Positions 8,725 to 17,237 of a DNA stretch of 60,556 nucleotides are shown here, piece after piece. The notes beneath the pieces were generated by a model. It worked only from the letters and a program-made list of their open reading frames with translations, made no database searches and had not been told where the DNA came from. The first letter of the stretch is position 1. Every line of letters starts with the position of its first letter. The stretch comes from Candidatus Krumholzibacteriota bacterium. GTDB taxonomy: Bacteria; Krumholzibacteriota; Krumholzibacteriia; JACNKJ01. The translations under genes and the position numbers were made by a program. The stretch spans positions 1-60,556 of the forward strand of contig JAFGBK010000104.1 in assembly GCA_016933175.1 (NCBI GenBank), read 5' to 3'.

Positions 8725-9765
8725 TCAATCACTGGGCGGCAGGCCCAGGGTTTCCCTGATCTGGTTCAGGACCTCGGGGCTCTTGATCATCTCCTGGACG
8801 ATGCCCTCGAAGTCCTTGTGGCCCCACTTGACGGCCCGCTCCACCAGCATGGCCACTGGACTGTGCGGCTCGCTGCGGCGCAGGAAGTCGGCGACCTCCT
8901 GCAGGGTGCGGTAAGCCTGTTCGCGCGAGGTGATGCGTCCCCCGCCCCCGATCGCAGCGGCCATCGCCGCCGGATGGGCCGCGGTGGCGGCGAGCGGTGC
9001 CGCCCCGGGTTCCCGCACGAGCTGGACGCCGATGGTGTCGATCAGGTCGGCCAGCTCGATGAACAGCGGCGCGTCCTCGCCGAAGCGCTCGTCGCAGAGT
9101 TCGCGCAGCCGGTTCAAGGCCTCCATGCTCGCGGTGGCCGCGGCCGCCGTGGCGGCCAGCCGTTCCGGGGGCGTGGCGGCCAGGGCGGCCTGCCACTGGT
9201 CGCCGGTGATGAGGCCCGCCCCCACCAGCTCCTGGAACTCCGTCTGGTCGGCCCTGATGGCCGCGGCGTTCACCCGCTGCGACTGCTCGTAATCCAGCCA
9301 GCCGTACTCGCCCAGCGTGCCGCCGGTGATGGGCACGGACTTGACCGCCGCGAGGAAGTCGCGGCTGGTGCCGATCCAGGACAGGGGCCGGGCGCGGATG
9401 GCGGGAATGATCTCGCCCTCGTCCCAGCCGGGATGCAGGCCGTCCCAGAAGCGCTCCACGAGGCCGCGGCACAGGTCCAGGCCCGCGCTCAAGCCGGCGA
9501 AGCCCTCGGTGCGCACCAGGCCCTCGGTGAGCCAGGCGGCCAGCTCGAGGTCCTTGCTCTTTTCCCGGAGGGCGCTCTCGCAGGTCTTGACCACGCCTCG
9601 CCAGTCGGCGCTCTTGCTCTCACCGCTCAGGGCGAGGTCGGCGTCCTCCTGGCGGCGCATCTCCTCGATCTGGGAGAAGGTGAGATCCTCGGCGATCAGG
9701 CGGAGGTTACTGCCCGCTGGCCGCTCCTCGCTGATGGGCTGGAGGCAGGATTCGACATCGATCAT
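8725..9765 (-). CDS. tssA: T6SS assembly protein TssA (ImpA family)
   Basis: 346-residue TssA, which caps and primes tube/sheath assembly. The N-terminal ImpA domain is clear (MIDVESCLQPISEERPAGSNLR, LAAWLTEGLVRTEGFAGLSAGLDLCRGLVERFWDGLHPGWDEGE). The C-terminus has ITSREQAYRTLQEVADFLRRSEPHSPVAMLVERAVKW, then a tail ending ETLGLPPSD. ATG 9765 is chosen because family members start MIDVE; a reading from 9795 adds an Arg-rich stretch. First T6SS gene of the visible operon. Confidence 0.93.
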   Translation of the reverse strand: MIDVESCLQPISEERPAGSNLRLIAEDLTFSQIEEMRRQEDADLALSGESKSADWRGVVKTCESALREKSKDLELAAWLTEGLVRTEGFAGLSAGLDLCRGLVERFWDGLHPGWDEGEIIPAIRARPLSWIGTSRDFLAAVKSVPITGGTLGEYGWLDYEQSQRVNAAAIRADQTEFQELVGAGLITGDQWQAALAATPPERLAATAAAATASMEALNRLRELCDERFGEDAPLFIELADLIDTIGVQLVREPGAAPLAATAAHPAAMAAAIGGGGRITSREQAYRTLQEVADFLRRSEPHSPVAMLVERAVKWGHKDFEGIVQEMIKSPEVLNQIRETLGLPPSD

Positions 9766-9930
9766 CCGTCCACGTCCGCGCATACGGAACCCCACCCGCG
9801 GCCATGGCGACCGTGTTGGTGGCCTGAGACGGGGCTCCGCCGTGTGTTCTCGTGCAGCGCCGGCAGCGGCTCGCCGCCACCGGCCCGGAAGCCGATAATA
9901 CGGGGCATTCGAATGGCCGCCGGCACCCTG

Positions 9931-9960
9931 ACCCTATCCCAAGGCCTCTAGCTGCGTCAA
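9931..9960 (-). promoter_or_regulatory. Possible promoter of the T6SS operon
   Basis: On the minus strand, TTGACG (9955-9960), 18-nt spacer, TAGGGT (9931-9936), in the gap between pyrF and tssA. The -35 is good and the -10 weak. It would leave a leader of about 160 nt before tssA. The rest of the 224-bp gap shows nothing else clear. Confidence 0.35.
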
Positions 9961-9989
9961 TATCAATAGCGTAAGCAGTTTCCGCCGAA

Positions 9990-10730
9990 TCAGGCCCCTG
10001 CGGCCATCTCGGCGAGCATGTCACGGCAGGCTGACAGCGGATCGGCGGCGCGGGTCACCGGCCGGCCGACCACCAGGTGGCTGGCGCCGGCGCGCAGGGC
10101 GGCGGCCGGGGTGAGGACGCGCTTCTGGTCGCCGGGGGCGGCGCCCGCGGGACGGATGCCCGGCGTGACGATCAGGAAGCCCGGCCCGCAGTCGCTCCGG
10201 ATGGCCGCGGCCTCGCGCGCCGAGGCGACGACGCCGTCCAGGCCCCAGGCCCGGGCCAGCCCGGCCAGGCGCCGGGCGTGCTCCGAGGCGCCACCGGCCA
10301 GATCCGTCCCCCAGACGCCCCGCAGGTCGTCTCCCTCGAGGCTCGTCAGCACGGTCACGCCGATGAGGGCCGGCGCGCCCCCGCCGGCCGCGGCCGCCTC
10401 GTCGCGGGCCGCTACGGCCCGGCGCACCATCGCCTCGCCGCCGGCCACGTGGAGGTTGGCCACGGCCGCGCCCAGGCGGGCTGCGGCGCGCACGGCCCGC
10501 GCGACGGTCTCGGGGATGTCGTGGTACTTGAGGTCCAGGAAGAGGGGGGCCGCCGCCGCCAGCTCGCGGACCAGGGCGGGGCCCTCGGCCGTGAACAGCT
10601 CCAGGCCCACCTTCAGGCCGACGCCCAGCGGCGCCAGGCGGGCCGCCAGGTCGCGGGCCTCGGCGGCGGCGGGCAGGTCCAGGGCGACGAAGAGGCGCTC
10701 GGCGGCGCCTGCGTTTCCGGTGTCCGACAC
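9990..10730 (-). CDS. pyrF: Orotidine 5'-phosphate decarboxylase
   Basis: 246-residue PyrF, which converts OMP to UMP in the last step of de novo pyrimidine synthesis. It has LFVALDLPAAAEARDLAARL, the catalytic DLKYHDIPETV (Lys and Asp charge network), VTVLTSLEGDDL, and the phosphate-binding VTPGIRP and LVVGRPVTRAADP. Fits the short type I form. Start is GTG 10730 with AGGAG upstream. Last gene of the pyr operon, 84 bp after pyrD. Confidence 0.96.
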   Translation of the reverse strand: MSDTGNAGAAERLFVALDLPAAAEARDLAARLAPLGVGLKVGLELFTAEGPALVRELAAAAPLFLDLKYHDIPETVARAVRAAARLGAAVANLHVAGGEAMVRRAVAARDEAAAAGGGAPALIGVTVLTSLEGDDLRGVWGTDLAGGASEHARRLAGLARAWGLDGVVASAREAAAIRSDCGPGFLIVTPGIRPAGAAPGDQKRVLTPAAALRAGASHLVVGRPVTRAADPLSACRDMLAEMAAGA

Positions 10731-10814
10731 GTCGTTCTCCTCGCGTGGGAGGATCCGCCGCGCGCGGGCCGCGCCGCGCGGCTTCCAGCACGGCCGGCGG
10801 CCCGGCGCCCGTCG

Positions 10815-11735
10815 TCAGCCGGCGGGCGCCGCCCGCCAGAGGGCGCGCAGGTCCGCGAAGCTCGTGCAGCCGCGGCGGTCCAGCTCGGCCTCCAGCCCGG
10901 CCAGGATCCGCCGCGGCAGGCCGGGATCGCCGAACAGGGCGGTGCCCACCTGCACGGCGTCCGCCCCGGCCGCCAGGAACTTGAGCACGTCCGCGGCCGA
11001 GGCCGCGCCGCCGATGCCCAGCACGGGCACGTCCACCCGCTGGCGGATGCGCCAGACCGCCGCCAGGGCCACGGGCAGCACGGCCGGCCCCGACAGGCCC
11101 GCGGTCACGCGGGCGAAGGGGCTCTTGCCCGTCTCCAGGTCGATGTCCATCCCCAGCAGGGTGTTGATGGCGCAGACGGCGTCGGCGCCGGCCCGGGCGG
11201 CGGCGGCGGCGACCTCGGCGATGTCGGTGACGTTGGGCGTCAGCTTCACCCAGACGGGGCCGTCGAAGGCGCTCCGAACGGCCCGCGTGATGGCCGCCAC
11301 GGCCGCCGGATCGGTGGCGAAGTTGGCGCCGCCGGCGGCCACGTTGGGGCAGCTGAGGTTCAGCTCCAGGGCCAGGATGGCCGCCGGGTCCAGGGCGCCG
11401 GCCATGGCCGCGAAGGCCGGCGGCGACCCGGCGGCGATGGAGACCACGGGGCGCAGGCCGCGCGCGCCGAGCGCCGGCAGCTTCTCGTCTAAAAAGGCGG
11501 CGAGCCCCACGTTCTCCAGGCCGATGGAGTTGAGCAGGCCGGCCGGCGTCTCGGCCAGGCGGGGCGGCGTGTTGCCCCGCCGCGGCTCCGGCGTGACGGT
11601 CTTGGTGACCACGGCGCCGAAGATCTCGGGCGCGATCAGGGGATCGCAGTCCAGGCCGTAGCCGAAGCAGCCCGAGGCCGCCAGCAGGGGATTGGCCAGG
11701 GTGAGGCCGCCCACGTGCACGGAGAGGTCAGGCAC
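10815..11735 (-). CDS. pyrD: Dihydroorotate dehydrogenase class 1B, catalytic subunit
   Basis: 306-residue FMN-dependent TIM-barrel enzyme that oxidises dihydroorotate to orotate in the cytoplasm. It contains LANPLLAASGCFGYG, NSIGLENVG, the active-site loop ELNLSCPNV with the catalytic Cys, WVKLTPNVTDI, and the FMN-phosphate region GIGGAASAADVLKFLAAGADAVQVGTALF. Presence of pyrK beside it identifies the NAD-linked class 1B enzyme. Start is GTG 11735, preceded by GGGAGGG and overlapping pyrK by 8 bp. Confidence 0.95.
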   Translation of the reverse strand: MPDLSVHVGGLTLANPLLAASGCFGYGLDCDPLIAPEIFGAVVTKTVTPEPRRGNTPPRLAETPAGLLNSIGLENVGLAAFLDEKLPALGARGLRPVVSIAAGSPPAFAAMAGALDPAAILALELNLSCPNVAAGGANFATDPAAVAAITRAVRSAFDGPVWVKLTPNVTDIAEVAAAAARAGADAVCAINTLLGMDIDLETGKSPFARVTAGLSGPAVLPVALAAVWRIRQRVDVPVLGIGGAASAADVLKFLAAGADAVQVGTALFGDPGLPRRILAGLEAELDRRGCTSFADLRALWRAAPAG

Positions 11736-12636
11736 GGCCGCCCTCCCCGTCCGCGCCCGCGCCCCCCTCCGGCGGCCCGGCGCCGCCGTTCGCGCCGGGC
11801 GCCGGGCCGTCGGCCAGGCCGGCGGGATCTTCCCGGGGGCCCGTCCAGAGGTCGGCGGCGTCGAAGACGGGCCCCTCGCGGCAGACGGCGGCGTAGCGCC
11901 AGCCGCCCTTCCCGTCGGCGACGGGGATCACGCAGCCCCGGCAGACGCCGGTGCCGCAGGCCATGCGCTCCTCGAGGGACAGCTCCACACGGTCGCCCGG
12001 CAGGGCCGCCGCGCGCACGGCGTCCAGCATGGCCGCCGGCCCGCAGGCCTGCAGGCGCGCCGGCGGACGGCCGCCCCCGGCGAGCAGCTTCCCGACCGGG
12101 TTGCCGGCGAAGCCGGCCGATCCGTCCAGGGTGCAGATCTCCACGTCCGCGGCCAGGCCGTCCAGCAGGGCGCGGGGCAACTCGGGCGCAGTGCCGAAGC
12201 CGAACAGGACGCGGTGGCCCCGGCCCGCCTCCGTCAGGATCCGCGAGAGGAAGCACAGGGGCGGCACGCCCGCCCCGCCGCCAAGCAGGATGGGCGCCGG
12301 CCCGTCCCCGGCGGCGAAGGCCGTGCCCAGGGGGCCCAGCAGGCGCAGGGGATCGCCGGGCGCGAGGTCCGCCAGGGCCGCCGTGCCGCGCCCCACCACC
12401 TTGAAGAGGAAGGCCGGGCGGCCGCCGGTCTCGTCCAGGACGCTCAGGGGGCGCAGGAGCGGCGGATCCCGGGGCGGGTCCGCCGGGCGGCCGGGCCCGA
12501 CGAGGTAGAACTGCCCGGGCCGGGCCGGCGGGGCCGGGGACGCCGATGCGACGTCCAGGCGCCAGAACAGGGTGCCGTCGCGCGCCAGGGCGACGACGCG
12601 GCCCTCGCGCCAGACGGCCGTCAGGGGCGCCGTCAC
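11728..12636 (-). CDS. pyrK: Dihydroorotate dehydrogenase electron-transfer subunit PyrK
   Basis: 302-residue FAD/[2Fe-2S] reductase subunit passing electrons from PyrD to NAD+. It has a FAD-binding barrel (PGQFYLVGPG, then LLRPLSVLDE), a nucleotide-binding ILLGGGAGVPPLCFLSRIL, and a C-terminal iron-sulfur cluster motif MACGTGVCRGC followed by YAAVCREGP (four Cys). About 40 acidic/Gly-rich residues extend the C-terminus beyond the cluster. Start is GTG 12636, overlapping the stop of the preceding lipoprotein gene (GTGA). Confidence 0.94.
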   Translation of the reverse strand: MTAPLTAVWREGRVVALARDGTLFWRLDVASASPAPPARPGQFYLVGPGRPADPPRDPPLLRPLSVLDETGGRPAFLFKVVGRGTAALADLAPGDPLRLLGPLGTAFAAGDGPAPILLGGGAGVPPLCFLSRILTEAGRGHRVLFGFGTAPELPRALLDGLAADVEICTLDGSAGFAGNPVGKLLAGGGRPPARLQACGPAAMLDAVRAAALPGDRVELSLEERMACGTGVCRGCVIPVADGKGGWRYAAVCREGPVFDAADLWTGPREDPAGLADGPAPGANGGAGPPEGGAGADGEGGRA

Positions 12637-14012
12637 GGAGCGCTTCCGAGCTGCTGGGGCCAGCGCGCCACGTAGGCCGCCGCCTCGCTGTCCGGGTAGT
12701 TCTCGCGCAGGTAGTCCACCGCCGCCAGGGCCGCCGCGGTGTCGGCCAGGGAGTAGCGGTAGATGTAGCAGAGGGCGTAGGCCGCCGAGGGCGCCTGGGA
12801 GCTCTCGGGGTAGAGGTCGAGGACCTTGCGGTACTCGGGGACGGCCGCCTCGGGATCCTCCAGGCGCAGGAACTGGTTTTCGGCCAGACGGAACTGCATG
12901 ATGGCGGCCGAGGAGTCCGGGGCCTCCTCGCCGAACTGGGCTCTGACGTCCAGGTACTCCTGTATCGCCCGCTTCTTGGTGTTGGCCAGGTCCGTGAAGA
13001 CCGAGCGCGGCAGCTCGCGGGACACCTGCTCGTAGGCCTGCACGGCCCCCTCGAGGTCGCGGTGGCGGACCTGGCGGATCAGGCCGATGCGGTACCAGGC
13101 CTCGGCCGCGTGCAGGCTGCGGGGGAACTCCTGGGCGATGTTCTCCAGCAGGACGATGGCCTCGTCGAGCTTGCCCTCCTGCTCGTCGATGCGGGCGTCC
13201 AGGAGCAGGGCCTCGGGCCGGGACTGGTAGTTCGCCGCCACGTCGAGGATGTCCGCCATGATGGCGCGGCACTCGGCGTAGCGCTTGAGGTCCAGCAGGA
13301 TCTCCGCCCGCAGCATCTGGCCCTCGAAGATCCGCCGGCGGTCCTCGCCGCGCGCGGACAGCTCGGCGAGGGCGGCCAGGGCCTCCTCGTCGCGATCGAG
13401 CTCCCGCAGGGCGTGGGCGATGCGCAGGCGGGCCTTGTCGTTCCACTCGCCGCGATCCACGCGCGCCAGGAGGTTGGCGAAGGCCGCGGCGGCCTCCTCC
13501 CAGTTGCCCAGGCGGTACTCGGCCTCGCCGATGCGGAACAGGCCCTCGGCCAGGTGCTTGCTCTCGGGATGCTCGTCGGCGAGGCGCGTCAGGGCGGCGA
13601 TGGCGCGGCTCTCGTCCCCGTTCTCGAGCTGGCAGACGCCCCGCATGTAGAGGACCTCCTCGCCGAACTCGTGGTCGGGGAAGCGCTCGTCCAGCTCGCC
13701 CAGGCGATTGAGGCAGCGCCCGTACTCGCGCTTCTGGAAGTAGGCGCGGCTCATGAGCAGCAGGGCGTCGTCCACCAGGCCGCTGGCGGGGTAGAGGTCC
13801 ATCAGCTTCTGGCACTTGGTGATCGACTGGTCGTACTTCTTGCGCGCCGTGGGCGTGACGTCGCCGTCGGGACCCCGGGGCAGGTTCTCGGCCTCGCGGT
13901 AGTACTTCTTGGCGTTGCTGAAGGTGTTGAAGTAGGCGCAGCCCGCCGGCGCCAGGGCCAGGACGAGGGCGAGGGCCGCCGCGAGGAGCGCCGTCGCGCG
14001 CCGGTCAGGCAC
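12633..14012 (-). CDS. Tetratricopeptide-repeat lipoprotein inside the pyr operon
   Basis: 459-residue predicted lipoprotein. The signal sequence ends in a lipobox LAPAGC with Cys25, followed by AYFNTFSNAKKYYREAENLPRG and a series of TPR-like helical pairs (GLVDDALLLMSRAYFQKREYGRCLNRLGELDERFPDHEFGEE, HPESKHLAEGLFRIGEAEYRLGNWEEAAAAF, and more to the end). Organisation resembles outer-membrane TPR lipoproteins of the BamD/YbgF kind, but with many more repeats. It overlaps pyrC by 8 bp and pyrK by 4 bp, so it is co-expressed with pyrimidine enzymes although nothing links it to nucleotide synthesis. GTG 14012 has GGAGGAGG upstream. Exact function not recognised. Confidence 0.88.
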   Translation of the reverse strand: MPDRRATALLAAALALVLALAPAGCAYFNTFSNAKKYYREAENLPRGPDGDVTPTARKKYDQSITKCQKLMDLYPASGLVDDALLLMSRAYFQKREYGRCLNRLGELDERFPDHEFGEEVLYMRGVCQLENGDESRAIAALTRLADEHPESKHLAEGLFRIGEAEYRLGNWEEAAAAFANLLARVDRGEWNDKARLRIAHALRELDRDEEALAALAELSARGEDRRRIFEGQMLRAEILLDLKRYAECRAIMADILDVAANYQSRPEALLLDARIDEQEGKLDEAIVLLENIAQEFPRSLHAAEAWYRIGLIRQVRHRDLEGAVQAYEQVSRELPRSVFTDLANTKKRAIQEYLDVRAQFGEEAPDSSAAIMQFRLAENQFLRLEDPEAAVPEYRKVLDLYPESSQAPSAAYALCYIYRYSLADTAAALAAVDYLRENYPDSEAAAYVARWPQQLGSAP

Positions 14013-15387
14013 GGGCGGCCTCCTCCCGCCACGGCCGCGGATACCAGTGCTCCGCGCCCGGCGTCGAAGCCCCGGCCGCCTCGCGCAGATAGATGGGCCG
14101 GCCGCCGAGGAAGGTGGCGCGCACGCGGCCCGTCAGCTCCATCCCCTCGAAGGCGGTGTTGGCGGCCAGGGAGGCCGTCTCGGCGCCGCGGACGGTCCAG
14201 CGCTCCGCGGGATCGAAGAGCACCAGGTCCGCCGGCGCCCCGTCGTCCAGGCGCCCGGCCTCGATGCCGAGGATGGCCGCCGGGCGGCTGGTCAGCAGGG
14301 CCAGGGCCCGGGGCAGGGGCATGAGCCCCGTCGCCACCAGGCGCGTCAGGACGGCGGCTAGGGCTGTTTCCAGACCGGTGACGCCGAAGGGCGCGGCGGC
14401 GAACTCCTGTCCCTTGTCCACCTCCGTGTGGGGCGCGTGGTCCGTGGCCACGCAGTCGAGGGTCCCGTCGAGGAGGCCCTGGACGAGGGCCTCCTGGTCG
14501 GCGGCCTCGCGCAGGGGCGGGTTCATCTTCTTGTGGGGATCGTAGTCGGCCAGGTCCGCGTCCGTGAGGAGCAGGTGGTGGGGCGTCACCTCCGCCGTGG
14601 CGCGCACGCCGGCCGCCTTGGCGCGGCGGAGGATGTCCACGGCGCCGCGGCTGGAGACGTGGGCGATGTGCAGGCGCGCGCCGGTCATGCCGGCCAGGCG
14701 CAGGTCGCGGTCCACGGCCACGTCCTCCGACTCGCGCGGGATGCCCTTGAGCCCGAGGCGGGTGGCCATGGCGCCCTCGTGCATGTGGCCGCCCTGGCTC
14801 AGGGCCGGCTCCTCGGCGTGGCTGATGAGCAGGAGGTCCCAGGTGAGCGCGTGCTCCATGGCGTGGCGCAGGAGCGCCGCGTCCGCGACCGGCAGGCCGT
14901 CGTCGGAGAAGGCCACGGCGCCGGCCGCGTGCATCTCGCCCAGGTCGGCGAGCTGGCGGCCCGCCTGGCCCAGGGTGACGGCCCCCACCGGCAGCACCCG
15001 GCACAGGCCGGCCGCGGCCGCCTTCTCGCGCACGAAGCGCACCATGGCGCCGCTGTCCACGGGCGGGTCCGTGTTGGGCATGCAGGCCATGGTGGTCACG
15101 CCCCCGCGCGCGGCGGCGCGGGAGCCGGTGGCCACGGTCTCGCGGTCCTCCCGGCCGGGCTCGCGCAGGTGGACGTGCATGTCCACCAGGCCCGGCGCCA
15201 GGTGCAGGCCGCCGGCGTCCAGGACGGGGTCCCCGCCCTCCGGCGCGGCGCCCTCGCGGCGGCCGGCGATGCGCCCGTCCGCGACATGCAGCGCGCCGGT
15301 GACGACGCGCTCCGACGCGGGATCCACCAGCCGCGCGTTGGCGATCCAGAAGCGGCCGGTCTCGCAGCGATCGATCCAGTCCTGCAT
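14005..15387 (-). CDS. pyrC: Dihydroorotase
   Basis: 460-residue class I dihydroorotase, a zinc amidohydrolase that closes carbamoyl-aspartate to dihydroorotate. Metal and substrate motifs are GLVDMHVHLREPG, GGVTTMACMPNTDPP, LLLISHAEE, LHIAHVSSRG, TAEVTPHHLLLTD, NPPLRE and CVATDHAPHT. ATG 15387 is preferred over GTG 15393 because AGGAGG lies 5 nt before the ATG and overlaps the GTG. 9 bp after the pyrB stop; ends overlapping the lipoprotein gene. Confidence 0.96.
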   Translation of the reverse strand: MQDWIDRCETGRFWIANARLVDPASERVVTGALHVADGRIAGRREGAAPEGGDPVLDAGGLHLAPGLVDMHVHLREPGREDRETVATGSRAAARGGVTTMACMPNTDPPVDSGAMVRFVREKAAAAGLCRVLPVGAVTLGQAGRQLADLGEMHAAGAVAFSDDGLPVADAALLRHAMEHALTWDLLLISHAEEPALSQGGHMHEGAMATRLGLKGIPRESEDVAVDRDLRLAGMTGARLHIAHVSSRGAVDILRRAKAAGVRATAEVTPHHLLLTDADLADYDPHKKMNPPLREAADQEALVQGLLDGTLDCVATDHAPHTEVDKGQEFAAAPFGVTGLETALAAVLTRLVATGLMPLPRALALLTSRPAAILGIEAGRLDDGAPADLVLFDPAERWTVRGAETASLAANTAFEGMELTGRVRATFLGGRPIYLREAAGASTPGAEHWYPRPWREEAARA

Positions 15388-15396
15388 GCTCACCTC

Positions 15397-16431
15397 CTAG
15401 GCGCTCTCGGCCCGCAGGCCGGTGTCGGGGATCTCCGCCGGGCGGCCGGCCTCGCCGACCGTCAGCTCCTCGACGAGGGCCGCGTCGCGGGGCTCGCCAG
15501 CGCTCATGCGGCGCCGGGCCGCGCTGAGCAGGTAGAGGACGGCCATGCGCACGGCGACGCCGTTGGTCACCTGGTCCAGGATCACCGCCCGCGGGCCGTT
15601 GGCCACCTCCTGGGCGATCTCCACGCCGCGATTCATCGGCCCCGGATGCATGACGATACCGCCGGGAGCCATGGCCGCCAGGTGGCGCGGCTGCACCTGC
15701 CAGTCGCGGGCGTAGGCCCGCAGGCTGGGCAGCAGGCCGCCTTCCTGGCGCTCGCGCTGGATGCGCAGGATGTTCACCACGTCCGCGCCCGCCAGGGCCG
15801 CGCCCAGATCGTGCTCCACGCGGACGCCGAGGCTCTCGACGGCCACGGGGATCAGGCTCGGCGGCCCGCAGAGCACCACCTCGGCCCCGAGCTTGGTCAG
15901 CCCGTGGATGTTGCTGCGCGCCACGCGGCTGTGGAGGATATCGCCGACGATGACCACCCGGCGCCCAGCGAGGTCGCCCAGGTGCCGGCGCATGGTCAGC
16001 AGGTCCAGCAGCCCCTGCGTGGGGTGCTCGTGCGTGCCGTCGCCGGCGTTGATGACGCTGGCCGGGATGTGGCGGGCCAGGTAGTGGGGCGCGCCGCTGG
16101 CGCCGTGGCGCATCACCAGCATGTCCACCTTCATGGCCAGGACGTTCTCGGCCGTGTCCAGGAGGGTCTCGCCCTTGGTGACGCTGCTGGTGGACGCCGA
16201 GAAGTTGACGATGTCGGCGCTGAGGCGCTTCTCGGCCAGCTCGAAGCTGATGCGCGTGCGCGTGCTGTTCTCGAAGAAGAGGTTGACCACCGTGAAGCCG
16301 CGCAGGGTGGGCACCTTCTTGACCTCGCGCTCGTTGATCTCGCGGAAGCGCTCGGCCGTGTCCAGGAAGAGCGCGATCTCCGCGGCGCTGAGGCTCTCCA
16401 GGTCGAGCAGGTCCTTGCGGCCGTAGATCAT
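15397..16431 (-). CDS. pyrB: Aspartate carbamoyltransferase, catalytic chain
   Basis: 344-residue enzyme condensing carbamoyl phosphate with aspartate. It has the carbamoyl-phosphate site [57 protein letters not shown] and [13 protein letters not shown]. About 30 residues longer than usual at the C-terminus. No pyrI regulatory gene is nearby, consistent with operon control by PyrR. ATG 16431 overlaps the pyrR stop (ATGA). Confidence 0.97.
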   Translation of the reverse strand: MIYGRKDLLDLESLSAAEIALFLDTAERFREINEREVKKVPTLRGFTVVNLFFENSTRTRISFELAEKRLSADIVNFSASTSSVTKGETLLDTAENVLAMKVDMLVMRHGASGAPHYLARHIPASVINAGDGTHEHPTQGLLDLLTMRRHLGDLAGRRVVIVGDILHSRVARSNIHGLTKLGAEVVLCGPPSLIPVAVESLGVRVEHDLGAALAGADVVNILRIQRERQEGGLLPSLRAYARDWQVQPRHLAAMAPGGIVMHPGPMNRGVEIAQEVANGPRAVILDQVTNGVAVRMAVLYLLSAARRRMSAGEPRDAALVEELTVGEAGRPAEIPDTGLRAESA

Positions 16432-16997
16432 TCCTCCACCTCCCCCAGCAGGACCCGGTCCTCGCCGTCGATCTCGGTGAAGCGGACCTTGACCACCTCG
16501 CGGCGGCTGGTGGGCACGTTCTTGCCGGCGTAGTCGGCGTGGATGGGCAGCTCCCGGTGCCCGCGGTCGATGAGCACGGCGAGCTGGATGGCGTCCGGGC
16601 GGCCATAGTCCATGAGCTCGCCCATGGCCGAGCGCACGGTGCGCCCCGTGTGCAGGACGTCGTCGACGAGGATGATGGTGCGGCCGCTGATGTCCTCGGG
16701 GATGCGCGTCTCCCCCACCCGGGGCTGGGGGCCGACGGTGTGCACGTCGTCGCGGTAGAAGGTGATGTCGAGGCTGCCGACGGGCACCGCCGCGCCGCCC
16801 TCGATGACCTGCATGTAGTCGGCGATGCGCTGGGCGAGGGGCACGCCGCGCCGCGCGATGCCCATGATGACGAGGTCCGCCGGCGACTCGTTGCGCTCGA
16901 GGATCTCGTGGGTCATGCGCTTGACGGCCCGCAGCATCTGGCTGGGGTTCATCAGCACCGCCTTCTGGCGGAACTTGAGGGCTGAGGGGCTGGCCAT
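16428..16997 (-). CDS. pyrR: PyrR, UMP-sensing regulator / uracil phosphoribosyltransferase
   Basis: 189-residue PyrR. It has the PRPP-binding loop [21 protein letters not shown], the [14 protein letters not shown] hood region, and the C-terminal [18 protein letters not shown] typical of the RNA-binding form. PyrR binds leader RNA when UMP is high and stops transcription or translation of the operon. First gene of the pyr operon, downstream of a leader with a matching RNA site (17106-17121). Confidence 0.95.
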   Translation of the reverse strand: MASPSALKFRQKAVLMNPSQMLRAVKRMTHEILERNESPADLVIMGIARRGVPLAQRIADYMQVIEGGAAVPVGSLDITFYRDDVHTVGPQPRVGETRIPEDISGRTIILVDDVLHTGRTVRSAMGELMDYGRPDAIQLAVLIDRGHRELPIHADYAGKNVPTSRREVVKVRFTEIDGEDRVLLGEVEE

Positions 16998-17040
16998 GTT
17001 ACCTCCGTCCGGGCGGAGGCGGAGAGGGCGGGACGGGCAT

Positions 17041-17068
17041 TAAAAATCCCCGGCCTAGCGGCCCAGGG
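17041..17068 (-). terminator. Intrinsic terminator in the pyr leader (attenuator)
   Basis: On the minus strand, CCCTGGGCC, loop GCTA, GGCCGGGG form a stem (17048-17068) with one bulge, followed by A and five U (17042-17046). It lies 44 nt before pyrR and about 100 nt after the predicted start of transcription, so it can only act as a conditional attenuator. Confidence 0.7.
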
Positions 17069-17105
17069 TTCTTCGCGGCCCGGTATCTCGAGGTCCCCAC
17101 CTTCT

Positions 17106-17121
17106 CGACCTCACGGGATCG
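17106..17121 (-). promoter_or_regulatory. PyrR RNA-binding site (anti-antiterminator)
   Basis: The transcript reads CGATCCCGTGAGGTCG. It matches the established PyrR-site consensus ARUCCNGNGAGGYU at every fixed position except the second base and the last. It folds as CGA/UCG plus CC/GG with a bulge and a GUGA-containing loop, as known PyrR sites do. The GAGGTC half can instead pair with GACCTC at 17090-17095, giving a competing hairpin. Confidence 0.7.
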
Positions 17122-17171
17122 AATTAAAGGTTCGGGTGACGGGCGCCCGGCCAGGCGGGCGAACCAGGGTC

Positions 17172-17200
17172 AGTCTAGTCCACTCGGATCATTTTGGCAA
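17172..17200 (-). promoter_or_regulatory. Promoter of the pyr operon
   Basis: On the minus strand, TTGCCA (17195-17200), 17-nt spacer, TAGACT (17172-17177). Transcription would start near 17165, leaving a ~168-nt leader that holds the PyrR site and the attenuator. It lies just past the end of the SirB1-like gene. Confidence 0.7.
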
Positions 17201-17237
17201 GGGGCGTGGCGGGCCGCCCGCGCGCGGGCGGCGCGCG

